Shown here in pieces: positions 21,615-29,644 of a stretch of DNA of 41,866 nt. This stretch comes from an uncultured Alistipes sp. (GTDB taxonomy: Bacteria > Bacteroidota > Bacteroidia > Bacteroidales > Rikenellaceae): NCBI GenBank assembly GCA_959604655.1, contig CAUHCL010000008.1, positions 1 through 41,866 on the forward strand, read 5' to 3'. The notes under the pieces were generated by a model. That model was not told where the DNA came from. It ran no database searches and worked only from the letters and a program-made list of their open reading frames with translations. The position numbers and the translations under genes are program-made. Within the stretch, counting starts at the first letter, position 1. Each line of letters begins with the position of its first letter.

Positions 21615-23330
21615 TTACATTTTGTCGGCCGTCTGCTTGTCGGCGAACTCGCGGCGTATGTCGCGGCTCAGACGCATGGCGCAGAAATTGGGTCCGCACA
21701 TGGTGCAGTACTCGCCGTCGGTGTGACGCCCCGCATGGAAGTACTGCATGGCGCGTTCGGGATCGAACGACAGGTCGAACTGGTCTTTCCAGCGGAACTC
21801 GAAACGCGCCTTGCTCAGGGCGTCGTCGCGCATCTGCGCCCCCGGGTGCCCCTTGGCCAGGTCGGCGGCGTGGGCGGCGATCTTGTAGGTCACCACGCCC
21901 GTGCGCACGTCCTCCTTGTCGGGCAGCGCGAGGTGCTCCTTGGGCGTGACGTAGCACAGCATGGCCGTGCCGAGCCACCCGATCTGCGCCGCGCCGATGG
22001 CCGAGGTTATGTGGTCGTACCCGGGCGCTATGTCGGTGACGATGGGACCGAGGGTGTAGAACGGCGCGTCGTGGCACTTCTCGCGCTGACGCTCCATGTT
22101 CTCGCGTATCTTGTGCATAGGCACGTGCCCGGGCCCTTCGATGAAGGCCTGCACGTCTTTGGCCCACGCGCGCTGCACCAGCTCGCCGAGCGTGTCGAGT
22201 TCGGCGAACTGCGCCTCGTCGTTGGCGTCGGCTATCGACCCGGGGCGCAGACCGTCGCCCAGCGACACGGCCACGTCGTATGCGGCCAGTATGTCGCATA
22301 TCTCGTCGAAATGTTCGTATAGGAAGCTCTCGCGGTCGTGGACCAGACACCATTTGCTCATGATGCTGCCGCCGCGGCTCACGATGCCGCACAGACGCTT
22401 GTCGGCCAGATGCACGTTCTTGCGGCGTATTCCCGCATGGATGGTGAAGTAGTCGACTCCCTGTTCGCACTGCTCGACGAGGGTGTCGCGGTAGAGCTCC
22501 CACGTGAGGTCCTCCACGCGGCCGCCGACCTTCTCCAGCGCCTGATATATGGGTACCGTACCCACGGGCACGGGGCAGTTGCGTATGATCCATTCGCGGG
22601 CCTCGTGTATGTTGGCGCCCGTGGAGAGGTCCATCAGCGTGTCGCCGCCCCATTTGCAGCTCCACAGCGCCTTCTCCACCTCTTCCTCGATGCCCGACGT
22701 GGTGGCCGAGTTGCCTATGTTGGTGTTGATCTTCACCAGAAAGTTGCGGCCTATTATCATCGGCTCAGCCTCGGGGTGGTTGATGTTGGCGGGCAGCACG
22801 GCGCGGCCCTCGGCTATCTCGCGGCGCACGAATTCGGGCGTTATGCGGGTCTCGATGCCCGCCTGCTCGCAGTTCATGTTCTCGCGGATGGCGACGTACT
22901 CCATCTCGGGAGTCACCACGCCGCGCCTGGCGTAGGCCATCTGCGTGATGGCGGCGCCGCGCTTGGCGCGGTAGGGCAGGGCTATGTGCTCGAAACGCAG
23001 CGCGTCGAGCGAGCGGTCGTCGCGGCGCATGCGTCCGTACTCCGAGCTTATCTCGGGCAGACGCTCCACATCGCCTCGCGCGGCGATCCACCCTTCGCGC
23101 AGACGAGGCAGTCCCTTGCGCAGATCGACCTCGATATCGGGGTCGCTGAATGCCCCGCTGGTGTCGTAGACATATACGTCGGGGTTGGGCGTATAGTGTT
23201 TTTCGCCGTTTTCGTCGACACGGACGCTCGGCACCTGCTCGATGCGGCGCATGGCCACTCGGATTTCGGGGTAGAGCTTTCCTGGGACGTAGACTTTGTG
23301 CGAACGTGAATATTTTATTTCGGGTTTCAT
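21615..23330 (-). CDS. thiC: phosphomethylpyrimidine synthase ThiC
   Basis: ThiC rearranges aminoimidazole ribotide into HMP-phosphate in a radical SAM reaction. The 571-residue product has the N-terminal ThiC-associated domain (about 1-90, VYVPGKLYPEIRVAMR) and the catalytic barrel. It ends with the noncanonical cluster motif CTMCGPNFC, with Cys542, Cys545 and Cys550 (CxxCxxxxC). Other family stretches are GNSATTSGIEEEVEKA and EGPGHVPMHKI. AIR comes from purine synthesis, which is not represented here. It is transcribed after thiG with a 93 bp gap containing two hairpins, and before the HEAT-like gene. Confidence 0.97.
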   Translation of the reverse strand: MKPEIKYSRSHKVYVPGKLYPEIRVAMRRIEQVPSVRVDENGEKHYTPNPDVYVYDTSGAFSDPDIEVDLRKGLPRLREGWIAARGDVERLPEISSEYGRMRRDDRSLDALRFEHIALPYRAKRGAAITQMAYARRGVVTPEMEYVAIRENMNCEQAGIETRITPEFVRREIAEGRAVLPANINHPEAEPMIIGRNFLVKINTNIGNSATTSGIEEEVEKALWSCKWGGDTLMDLSTGANIHEAREWIIRNCPVPVGTVPIYQALEKVGGRVEDLTWELYRDTLVEQCEQGVDYFTIHAGIRRKNVHLADKRLCGIVSRGGSIMSKWCLVHDRESFLYEHFDEICDILAAYDVAVSLGDGLRPGSIADANDEAQFAELDTLGELVQRAWAKDVQAFIEGPGHVPMHKIRENMERQREKCHDAPFYTLGPIVTDIAPGYDHITSAIGAAQIGWLGTAMLCYVTPKEHLALPDKEDVRTGVVTYKIAAHAADLAKGHPGAQMRDDALSKARFEFRWKDQFDLSFDPERAMQYFHAGRHTDGEYCTMCGPNFCAMRLSRDIRREFADKQTADKM

Positions 23331-23363
23331 GTATTTTACTTGAATATTATTCGGATCAATTTT

Positions 23364-23418
23364 ATCTTCGGCGGCTGCGGGGGTCGCACCGAAGATAGCC
23401 CTGCCCGCGGGGCAGGGC
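23364..23418 (-). repeat. double hairpin between thiG and thiC
   Basis: The 93 bp gap holds two perfect inverted repeats. One has arms GCCCTGCCC and GGGCAGGGC (9 bp, 23398-23418, loop of three). The other has arms ATCTTCGG and CCGAAGAT (8 bp, 23364-23396) around CGGCTGCGGGGGTCGCA. The second resembles the hairpin at 28187-28238: both carry CGGCGGCTG, a G-rich run and GCACCGAAG. In the middle of the operon it could cause partial termination or mark an mRNA processing point. Confidence 0.6.
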
Positions 23419-23423
23419 GGTTT

Positions 23424-24200
23424 CTATTCGTCGAGAAATGCGGTGAGCGGCGAGCTGGCCTCGGCCTCGAAATCGGACGTCTGCATGCCGAGCCCCGCCT
23501 CGAAGGCCTTGCGGCCCGCCTCTACCGCGCTGCGGAATGCCTCGGCCATGGCCACGGGATCGCCCGCGACGGCTATGGCGGTGTTGACCAGGCAGGCGGC
23601 GGCACCCATCTCCATAGCCTCGGCGGCGTGGCTCGGGGCCCCTATGCCCGCGTCGACTACCACGGGGATGGTCGACTGCTCGATTATGATGCGCAGGAAG
23701 TCGCGCGTACGCAATCCGCGGTTGCTGCCTATGGGTGCGCCGAGCGGCATGACGGCCGCCGCGCCCGCTTCCTCCAGACGCTTGCAGAGCGTGGGATCGG
23801 CTTGGCAGTAGGGCAGTACGACGAAACCCATCCCTACCAGCTTTTCGGTCGCCTTCAGAGTCTCCACCGAGTCGGGCAGCAGATAGCGGGGATCGGGGTG
23901 GATCTCCAGCTTGAGCCACTCGGTCCCGAACGCCTCGCGCGCCATTTGGGCGGCGAATACGGCTTCCTCGGCGTTGCGCACGCCCGAGGTGTTGGGCAGC
24001 AGTCGGATGCGGGGATTTACGATGTGTTTCATCATGTCGTCGTCCTCGTCGCCGAGTTCTATGCGTTTCATGGCCACGGTGACCATTTCGGTGCCCGAGG
24101 CCGCTATGGCCTGCTCCATGAGGGCGTTGGAACCGAATTTTCCCGTTCCGAGAAAGAGTCGCGACGAAAATTCGCGGCCCGCTATAACGAGTTTTTCCAT
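23424..24200 (-). CDS. thiG: thiazole synthase ThiG
   Basis: ThiG builds the thiazole phosphate ring from deoxyxylulose phosphate, dehydroglycine and ThiS-thiocarboxylate. The 258-residue product is a TIM barrel of usual size. GTGKF lies at 18-22, Lys97 in WLKLEIHPD is the expected Schiff-base lysine, and VLPYCQADP, APIGSNRG and VVDAGIGAPSHAA form the C-terminal phosphate-binding region. It partners with ThiH to take dehydroglycine and with ThiS for sulfur. It follows thiE by 14 bp. Confidence 0.97.
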   Translation of the reverse strand: MEKLVIAGREFSSRLFLGTGKFGSNALMEQAIAASGTEMVTVAMKRIELGDEDDDMMKHIVNPRIRLLPNTSGVRNAEEAVFAAQMAREAFGTEWLKLEIHPDPRYLLPDSVETLKATEKLVGMGFVVLPYCQADPTLCKRLEEAGAAAVMPLGAPIGSNRGLRTRDFLRIIIEQSTIPVVVDAGIGAPSHAAEAMEMGAAACLVNTAIAVAGDPVAMAEAFRSAVEAGRKAFEAGLGMQTSDFEAEASSPLTAFLDE

Positions 24201-24214
24201 ATTATGTCGACTGT

Positions 24215-24862
24215 TTATTCGTTTGTTCTGCTATGTAGTTCCACGGCCTCGACCACGCGCCGCATCTCCGCCACGGGGTCGTCGGCACGCAGTACCGATC
24301 CCGACAGGGCTATGCCCGTCACGCCCGTGCGCATGATCGGCCCGATGTCGTCGAACGTTATACCGCCTATGGCCACTATGGGCAGACTGATGCCGCTCTC
24401 GCGCATGCGCCGCACGATGTCACGGTAGCCTTCAAGCCCGAGCACGGGGCTGAGCCTCTGTTTGGTGGTGGTGAAACGGAACGGCCCGCAGCCTATGTAG
24501 TCGGCTCCTGCCTCGGCGAGGGCCTTCACGTCGTCGAAGGTGTTGGCCGTGCCGCCTATTACGATGTCGGGGCCGAGCATCCGCCGCGCCTCGGCGACGG
24601 GCATGTCGTTCTTGCCGAGGTGCACGCCGTCGGCACCTGTCGCGCCGACCAACTCGGCATGGTCGTCTATTACGAACGTCGCGCCGAAGCGGTCGCACAG
24701 GGCGCGCACCTCGCGGGCCGTGGCGACGAAAAGACCATCGTCGGCATCCTTCATGCGCAGCTGCACCCATCGGCAGCCGCCCTCCAGAGCTATGCGCGCC
24801 GAGTCGAGGTAGGTGTGGCGCTCGGTGAAGTGGGTTATGAACTGCAATCCGATCGGTTTCAT
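24215..24862 (-). CDS. thiE: thiamin phosphate synthase
   Basis: ThiE joins HMP-PP and thiazole phosphate into thiamin monophosphate. From the ATG at 24862, which overlaps the thiS stop as ATGA, the product is 215 residues. Motifs in order are WVQLRMKD, FVIDDHAELVGATGADGVHLGK, ADYIGCGPFRFTTTK (pyrophosphate loop) and VAIGGITFDDI. A longer reading from 24925 lies within thiS and is rejected. It is the canonical ThiE; the second family member at 18531-19118 is more diverged. Confidence 0.94.
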   Translation of the reverse strand: MKPIGLQFITHFTERHTYLDSARIALEGGCRWVQLRMKDADDGLFVATAREVRALCDRFGATFVIDDHAELVGATGADGVHLGKNDMPVAEARRMLGPDIVIGGTANTFDDVKALAEAGADYIGCGPFRFTTTKQRLSPVLGLEGYRDIVRRMRESGISLPIVAIGGITFDDIGPIMRTGVTGIALSGSVLRADDPVAEMRRVVEAVELHSRTNE

Positions 24863-25053
24863 CCTCCGCAAGCCATTTTGATTATAACCAGTTTGTCGCC
24901 CTCCGACAATCGTCGTTCGGGCCATTCCGCGCGCGGGACCACGCGGTCGCCGAGGGCTATCGCCACCATGTCGGGCAGGGCCAGTTCGCCGTGCAGGGCG
25001 GCTATGTCGGCAGCGTCGGTTTCGACAGCTTTGCCGTTTACGTATACGTTCAT
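24859..25053 (-). CDS. thiS: sulfur carrier protein ThiS
   Basis: This is a 64-residue ubiquitin-fold protein ending in Gly-Gly (IIKMACGG); the final glycine is adenylated by ThiF and converted to a thiocarboxylate that gives sulfur to ThiG. It begins MNVYVNGKAVET, typical for the family. It is the first gene of the thi operon, 70 bases after the TPP riboswitch, and overlaps thiE by four bases. Confidence 0.94.
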   Translation of the reverse strand: MNVYVNGKAVETDAADIAALHGELALPDMVAIALGDRVVPRAEWPERRLSEGDKLVIIKMACGG

Positions 25054-25123
25054 AAGGTTAGATTTTGAAAAACATCGGATAAATGCAACGGGAAACCGCT
25101 TGCGGGAGAAACGCGATACACAA

Positions 25124-25193
25124 TTCCTACGGCAGTGCTGACTGCATCAGGTTCGAGGGTATGATCTCAGCCCGCATCGGGCACCCCTTTGTA
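25124..25193 (-). promoter_or_regulatory. TPP riboswitch (THI element) of the thi operon
   Basis: The minus strand shows the conserved THI-box blocks in order: AGGGGTGCCC, GGGCTGAGATCATACCC, GAACCTGATGCAG, then CAGCACTGCCGTAGGAA. Thiamin pyrophosphate binding would fold this aptamer and reduce expression of thiS and the genes behind it. The 70 bases to the thiS ATG hold only a weak hairpin (CCGC-AA-GCGG, near 25094-25105) and no clear U-run terminator, so control may act on translation; that is inference. Confidence 0.95.
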
Positions 25194-25205
25194 TTTATCT
25201 GCGGA

Positions 25206-25213
25206 CAAAGTTA
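25206..25213 (-). promoter_or_regulatory. -7 element of the thi operon promoter
   Basis: TAACTTTG on the minus strand is an exact TAnnTTTG match 13 bases before the riboswitch, so the transcript would begin right at the aptamer. I see no good -33 TTTG at 19-21 bases. The rest of 25214-25303 shows no gene. Confidence 0.55.
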
Positions 25214-25303
25214 ACCAAAAAACGAGATAATTGTTCTTTGGGAGCGATATTTTTGCGGGGCGACGATGCGGCCCCTGCCGAGGACGTGCGGGCGGCGCCG
25301 CGA

Positions 25304-26905
25304 TCAGAATTCGGCGGGGGAGTGCAGGCGTATGCGCCGTCCGTCGGCGGGGTGGTCGAACTCTATGGTCTCGGCATGCAGGCAGAGCCGCCCGCCGCCC
25401 GTGCCGTAGATGTCGTCGCCGACGATGGGGGCGTCGAGTCCGTCGGCATGCGCCGCATGTACGCGCAGCTGGTGGGTGCGGCCCGTCAGCGGATAGAAGC
25501 GCACCCGAGTCATGGCGCCTTCGTGCCCGATCACCTCGTAGCGGGTTACCGCACTGCGGCCGTCGGGGGCGACCATCCGGCGCGGGCGGTGGTCGTAATC
25601 GAGCTTCAGAGGCAGCGATATGGTCCCGCTTTGCGGTTCGACCGTGCCGTCCAACAGCGCGACGTAGCTCTTTTTGACGGTTCGGTTTATGAACTGCGCC
25701 TGCAAGGCCTTGTGCGCCTCCTTGCTTTTGGCCAGCAGGAGCAGCCCCGAGGTCGATTGGTCGAGCCGATGCACGATGACGGGTCCCGCTATGTCGGGGT
25801 AGCGTTCGTGCGCCCACTCCTCGACCGACCGCACGCCCGATTTTCCCGTCACGGAGAGCATGCCGCTCGGTTTGTCGATAGCGACCGCGTGGTCGTCCTC
25901 CCACACGATCCGCGGCTCGGGCGGCTCGATGCCCGTCAGCGGATTGGGCTCCACCTCCAGCCCTTCGAGCATGTGTTGCAGGATGGGTTTGCATTTGCCG
26001 TTGCAGGCGGGGTAGTAGTTGCCGTGGCGGCGTACCTCGCCTTTGGGCGATCGGCCCCACCAGAACTCGGCCATGGCCAGAGGCTGCATGCCGTGCCGAT
26101 AGGCGTATTGCAGCAGCTTGGGCGCGGCGCACTCACCCGCGCCCGCGGGCGGTATGCGTTGGGGCGTCGGGGCGAAGAGGCTGCAAAGGTCGCGTTCCTC
26201 GCCGCGAGCGTTGAGCATGCGGAACCGACTGAAGATACGCATCTGGAGGCAGGCGGAACGGCGGCGGCGCTCGGCGCGAAGATCCTCGATCGCGCGGTCG
26301 TATTCGGCGAGCCGCGTGCGTGCCTGCTCGACTAACCGTTTATGATGATGCTTGAGCCGCTGGAAATCGGCGTTTTCGCGCTGGCTTTCGAGTACGAGTG
26401 CGGCCTCGTCAGCACCCGCGGCGCGACGTGCCGCGCGCGACTGTTTCGAGAGTTTCATGCTTCGCTTCATGGCCTCGATTCCGCATTCGGCATCGTGCTC
26501 GGCTTTTGCGAGGCCCTCCCGTGCGGCGACATATCCGTCGCTTCGTTCGAGCTCGGCCACACGGCGGTTGATGATCGATATCTCGGCTTCCTCACGGCGA
26601 AAAAAGTCGTCGGGTCGCAGCATGTCGTAGACGGGCGGCACGAAATAGTCGTGGCGGTTGGTGCCGTCCAGATTGCCCGAGAAGGCGGTCAGAAAACCCA
26701 GCGTCCCGTCGGCGTCGCGCACGGTGAGCACGCCGAACATCTTGCCGCGATCGAGTTCCTCGCGCCAGTCGTCGCGCGAGGCTATGTAACGCTGCGTCTG
26801 CTCGGCGGCCATACGGCTCAACGGATGGGGCGTGTAGGCGAAGGGCCACGTGAAGAGGCTCGGTAGCGGAATCCCGTCGACGGGGAGTTCGAAACGGTGC
26901 AACAT
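25304..26905 (-). CDS. RluA-family pseudouridine synthase with long N-terminal extension
   Basis: From the ATG at 26905 (the in-frame codon at 26929 is TTG) the product is 533 residues, about twice a minimal RluA enzyme. The C-terminal 220 or so residues form the synthase: VWEDDHAVAIDKPSGML, then HRLDQSTSGLLLLAKS with the catalytic aspartate, and FYPLTGRTHQLRVHAA. The first 310 residues contain a conserved-looking start (FAYTPHPLSRMAAEQTQRY, MFGVLTVRD), a long charged coiled coil (about 100-225, rich in Arg, Glu, Ala) and CNGKCKP-type and ACNGKC cysteines near 315-320. Similar two-part RluA proteins occur in Bacteroidota and Vibrio, from memory. The modified RNA position cannot be told from sequence. 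Confidence 0.88.
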   Translation of the reverse strand: MLHRFELPVDGIPLPSLFTWPFAYTPHPLSRMAAEQTQRYIASRDDWREELDRGKMFGVLTVRDADGTLGFLTAFSGNLDGTNRHDYFVPPVYDMLRPDDFFRREEAEISIINRRVAELERSDGYVAAREGLAKAEHDAECGIEAMKRSMKLSKQSRAARRAAGADEAALVLESQRENADFQRLKHHHKRLVEQARTRLAEYDRAIEDLRAERRRRSACLQMRIFSRFRMLNARGEERDLCSLFAPTPQRIPPAGAGECAAPKLLQYAYRHGMQPLAMAEFWWGRSPKGEVRRHGNYYPACNGKCKPILQHMLEGLEVEPNPLTGIEPPEPRIVWEDDHAVAIDKPSGMLSVTGKSGVRSVEEWAHERYPDIAGPVIVHRLDQSTSGLLLLAKSKEAHKALQAQFINRTVKKSYVALLDGTVEPQSGTISLPLKLDYDHRPRRMVAPDGRSAVTRYEVIGHEGAMTRVRFYPLTGRTHQLRVHAAHADGLDAPIVGDDIYGTGGGRLCLHAETIEFDHPADGRRIRLHSPAEF

Positions 26906-26926
26906 GCGGATTACGGGTTTTGTCTG

Positions 26927-26957
26927 CAAAATTAACCATTCGGACCGAAAAAACAGA
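26927..26957 (-). promoter_or_regulatory. promoter of the RluA-family gene
   Basis: On the minus strand TCTG (26954-26957, three of four), 19 bases, then TAATTTTG (26927-26934, exact). It would give a leader of about 15 bases if translation starts at the ATG at 26905, which supports that start over the TTG at 26929. Confidence 0.6.
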
Positions 26958-27033
26958 CCTTATCGCGGTCCGTTTTCCCTTATGGCACGAAAATTACTGC
27001 GTAACGGCCGAACCTTATAATTTTTCGTAAGAT

Positions 27034-28104
27034 ATGAATAAGAGCGGTATTTTGGCAGGCATGCTGGTCGGATGTTGCGGAACATTCCAGGCCGTGGCTT
27101 GCACGGGCATCTCGCTTACGGCGGCCGACGGCAGTTACGTGCAGTCGCGCACGATAGAGTGGGCGCTCGGAGAGCTGGAAAGCGAATATGTGATTATTCC
27201 GCGGAGCGAACGCATAAGATCGTTCACCCCGACGGGCGAGGACGGAATGATGTTCGTCGCCAAGTACGGACTGGTGGGGATGTCGGTGGCGCGTTCGGAG
27301 TTCATCGCCGAGGGAATCAACGAGGCGGGATTGTCGGCGGGACTCTTTTTCTTCCCGCGCTACGGCGGCTACAAGAGTTACGATCCGTCGCAGAACGAGC
27401 GTACGTTGGGCGACTTGCAGGTGGTGATATGGATATTGTCGCAATTCTCCACCATCGACGAGCTCAAAGCGGCGATATCGTCGGTGCGGATCGTGGGACT
27501 GACCGAAATGTCGGTGGTGCACTGGCGCATAGGCGAACCTTCGGGACGTCAGGTCGTGCTGGAGATAGTGGGCGGCGTGCCGCATTTCTACGACAACGAG
27601 GTGGGCGTGCTGACCAATGCACCCGGGTTCGAATGGCACCTTACCAATCTGAACAACTACGTCAATCTCTACCCGGGCAGTGCTCCCGCGCAGCGGCTGA
27701 GCGGTATCGAGCTGCAACCGATAGGCGGTAACTCGGGTTTCCTCGGCATCCCGGGCGATGCCACGCCTCCCTCGCGCTTCATCCGCGCGGCGTTCTTCAG
27801 GGCGACGGCACCGCAGCGCGCCACGGCTTTCGACACGGTGCAGCAGTGTTTCCATCTGCTTAACAACTTCGACGTGCCGATAGGGATAGAGCATCCCGAG
27901 GGCAAATGCCCCGACATACCGAGCGCGACGCAATGGACCTCGGCCATCGATCTGACCAACCGCAAGGTCTATTACAAGACGGCCTACAACAACTCGATCC
28001 GCTGCATCGATCTGAACGGCATCGACTTCGGGAAGGTGCGGTACCAGACACACCCGCTCGACAAGGTGCGGGAACAGCCCGTGGAACAGATCCTTGTGGA
28101 ATAA
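27034..28104 (+). CDS. secreted choloylglycine hydrolase / penicillin V acylase-family enzyme
   Basis: The 356-residue product is an Ntn hydrolase of the Ntn_CGH family (bile salt hydrolases and penicillin V acylases). A signal peptide (about residues 1-22) ends AVA before Cys23; removal would expose Cys23 as the catalytic N-terminal nucleophile. Relative to it, Arg39 (SRTIEW) matches BSH Arg18, Asn96 (EGINEAGL) the Asn82 region, Asn195 (LTNAPGF) BSH Asn175 and Arg248 (PSRFIRAAF) BSH Arg228. The BSH Asp21 position is Glu42. A periplasmic location is expected. Substrates could be conjugated bile salts, acyl-homoserine lactones or other N-acyl amides; sequence alone does not decide. No clear promoter was found. 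It stands alone between oppositely oriented genes and has a terminator. Confidence 0.88.
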   Translation: MNKSGILAGMLVGCCGTFQAVACTGISLTAADGSYVQSRTIEWALGELESEYVIIPRSERIRSFTPTGEDGMMFVAKYGLVGMSVARSEFIAEGINEAGLSAGLFFFPRYGGYKSYDPSQNERTLGDLQVVIWILSQFSTIDELKAAISSVRIVGLTEMSVVHWRIGEPSGRQVVLEIVGGVPHFYDNEVGVLTNAPGFEWHLTNLNNYVNLYPGSAPAQRLSGIELQPIGGNSGFLGIPGDATPPSRFIRAAFFRATAPQRATAFDTVQQCFHLLNNFDVPIGIEHPEGKCPDIPSATQWTSAIDLTNRKVYYKTAYNNSIRCIDLNGIDFGKVRYQTHPLDKVREQPVEQILVE

Positions 28105-28109
28105 CACGT

Positions 28110-28145
28110 AAACGGGACCGCCTCGGATGGCAGTCCCGTTTTGGT
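28110..28145 (+). terminator. terminator after the choloylglycine hydrolase-family gene
   Basis: Perfect 9 bp arms AAACGGGAC (28110-28118) and GTCCCGTTT (28133-28141), followed by TGGTGTTTG, six bases after the stop codon. Confidence 0.7.
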
Positions 28146-28167
28146 GTTTGGAGGGTGTAGTTATCGG

Positions 28168-28238
28168 TAATGCCGTCAGGCATTACTATCCTCGGCGGCT
28201 CGCACCTTCGGTGCGCCCCCCCCCAGCCGCCGAGGATA
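28168..28238. repeat. tandem hairpins between convergent genes
   Basis: Two stems fill this gap. The first is TAATGCC-GTCA-GGCATTA (28168-28185). The second has 14 bp perfect arms (TATCCTCGGCGGCT at 28187-28200 and its complement at 28225-28238), enclosing a smaller stem CGCACC-TTC-GGTGCG (28201-28215) and a run of nine C. The larger stem ends eight bases before the CoA-transferase stop at 28246 and probably terminates that gene. It shares CGGCGGCTG, G-run and GCACCGAAG pieces with 23364-23396. Confidence 0.65.
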
Positions 28239-28245
28239 TAATGAT

Positions 28246-29562
28246 TTATCCCATATACCCCTTTATATAATGGTGGTGCGAACCCCAGCGCTCGAAAGCG
28301 GCGCGGTCCAGTTCCTCGCGGGCCGAGGGGTGTGCGATCGATATGAGCAGACGCGCACGCTCCTGCATGCTCTTGCCGTAGAGATCCACGGCGCCGTACT
28401 CGGTGACGATCCAGTGGGCGTGGAAGCGGGTAGTCACGACGCCCGCGCCGTCCAGCAGCGTGGGGCAGATCTTCGATACGCCCTTGTTGGTCATCGACGG
28501 CATGGCGATGATGGCCTTGCCCTCCTTGGCCAGCGAAGCGCCGTATACGAAGTCGATCTGACCTCCCGCACCCGACCAGAACTTGGTGCCCAGCGAGTCG
28601 GCGCTCACCTGACCCGTCAGGTCGATCTGCAAGGCCGAGTTGATGGCCGTCATGCGGTCGTTCTTCGACATGATGTAGGGGTCGTTGGTGTAGCCCACGT
28701 CCATCATCAGCACGCCCGGGTTGTCGTCGATGAAGTCGTATACGCTTTTCGAGCCCATGAGGAACGTCGAGACGATCTTGCCCGGGTCGGTGGCCTTGGC
28801 CTCGCCGTTGATCACGCCCTTCTCAACCAGCGGCAGCACGCCGTCGGCGAACATCTCGGTGTGGATACCCAGATTCTTGTGGTTGCTGAGTTGCGACAGC
28901 ACGGCGTTGGGGATGGCGCCGATACCCATCTGAAGGGTGGCGCCGTCCTCGATCAGCGCGGCGCAGTTGCGGCCTATGGCGGCGTCGATCTCCGAGATGG
29001 GACCCGGCACGGCCTCGATGAGCGGAGTGCTGTCCTCCACGAAGGTGTCGATTTTCGACATGGGGATCATGGCCTGACCGAACGCGCGGGGCACGTTGGG
29101 GTTCACGACCGCGATCACGTGGTCGGCGCACTCGACAGCGGCCAGAGTGGCGTCGACCGAGGTGCCCAGCGACACGTAACCGTGCTTGTCGGGCGGGCAG
29201 ACCTGGATCATGGCCACGTTGCAGGGCACTGCGCCGCAGCGGTAGAGCTTCTGCGTCTCGCTCAGGAACACGGGGATGTAGTCGGCGTATCCGCTCTGCG
29301 TGACCTTGCGGACGTTGGCGCCCACGAAGAACGAATCGAGCTGGAATATGCCCTCGAACTTAGGATCGGCGTAAGGCGCGGGACCCTCGGTGTGGAGGTG
29401 GTGGACATGCACGTTCTTCAACTCGCCCGCCTCGCCGCGCGCGCACATTGCCTTGATAAGGCACTGCGGAGCCGAAGCCACCGAGCTCAGATGCACGGTG
29501 TCGCCCGACTTGATTACTTTTACGGCCTCTTCCGCCGTGGTGAATTTGATTTGAGTATTCAT
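28246..29562 (-). CDS. acetyl-CoA hydrolase/transferase family, 4-hydroxybutyrate CoA-transferase-like
   Basis: From the ATG at 29562 (the preceding in-frame codon is GTG) the product is 438 residues. It is a family I-type CoA-transferase of the AbfT/Cat group, which swaps CoA between acetyl-CoA and 4-hydroxybutyrate or butyrate. QMGIGAIPNAVL (211-222) forms the CoA-binding region, the catalytic glutamate is Glu236 in GIHTEMFADG, and WSGAGGQIDFVYGA supplies the second glycine-rich loop. The role would be in anaerobic fermentation of 4-aminobutyrate, succinate or butyrate. Dehydratase and dehydrogenase partners are not in the window, so the pathway is inferred. No convincing promoter was found in the AT-rich 79 bp to infB. 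Confidence 0.88.
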   Translation of the reverse strand: MNTQIKFTTAEEAVKVIKSGDTVHLSSVASAPQCLIKAMCARGEAGELKNVHVHHLHTEGPAPYADPKFEGIFQLDSFFVGANVRKVTQSGYADYIPVFLSETQKLYRCGAVPCNVAMIQVCPPDKHGYVSLGTSVDATLAAVECADHVIAVVNPNVPRAFGQAMIPMSKIDTFVEDSTPLIEAVPGPISEIDAAIGRNCAALIEDGATLQMGIGAIPNAVLSQLSNHKNLGIHTEMFADGVLPLVEKGVINGEAKATDPGKIVSTFLMGSKSVYDFIDDNPGVLMMDVGYTNDPYIMSKNDRMTAINSALQIDLTGQVSADSLGTKFWSGAGGQIDFVYGASLAKEGKAIIAMPSMTNKGVSKICPTLLDGAGVVTTRFHAHWIVTEYGAVDLYGKSMQERARLLISIAHPSAREELDRAAFERWGSHHHYIKGYMG

Positions 29563-29644
29563 CACAAGTTTTTGGTTTGTAGTTTGTTATTGTGTATGTT
29601 TTTAATCCGTTCCTTGCCTGTATTCGGTCGGCGGAGGCGGAGCG

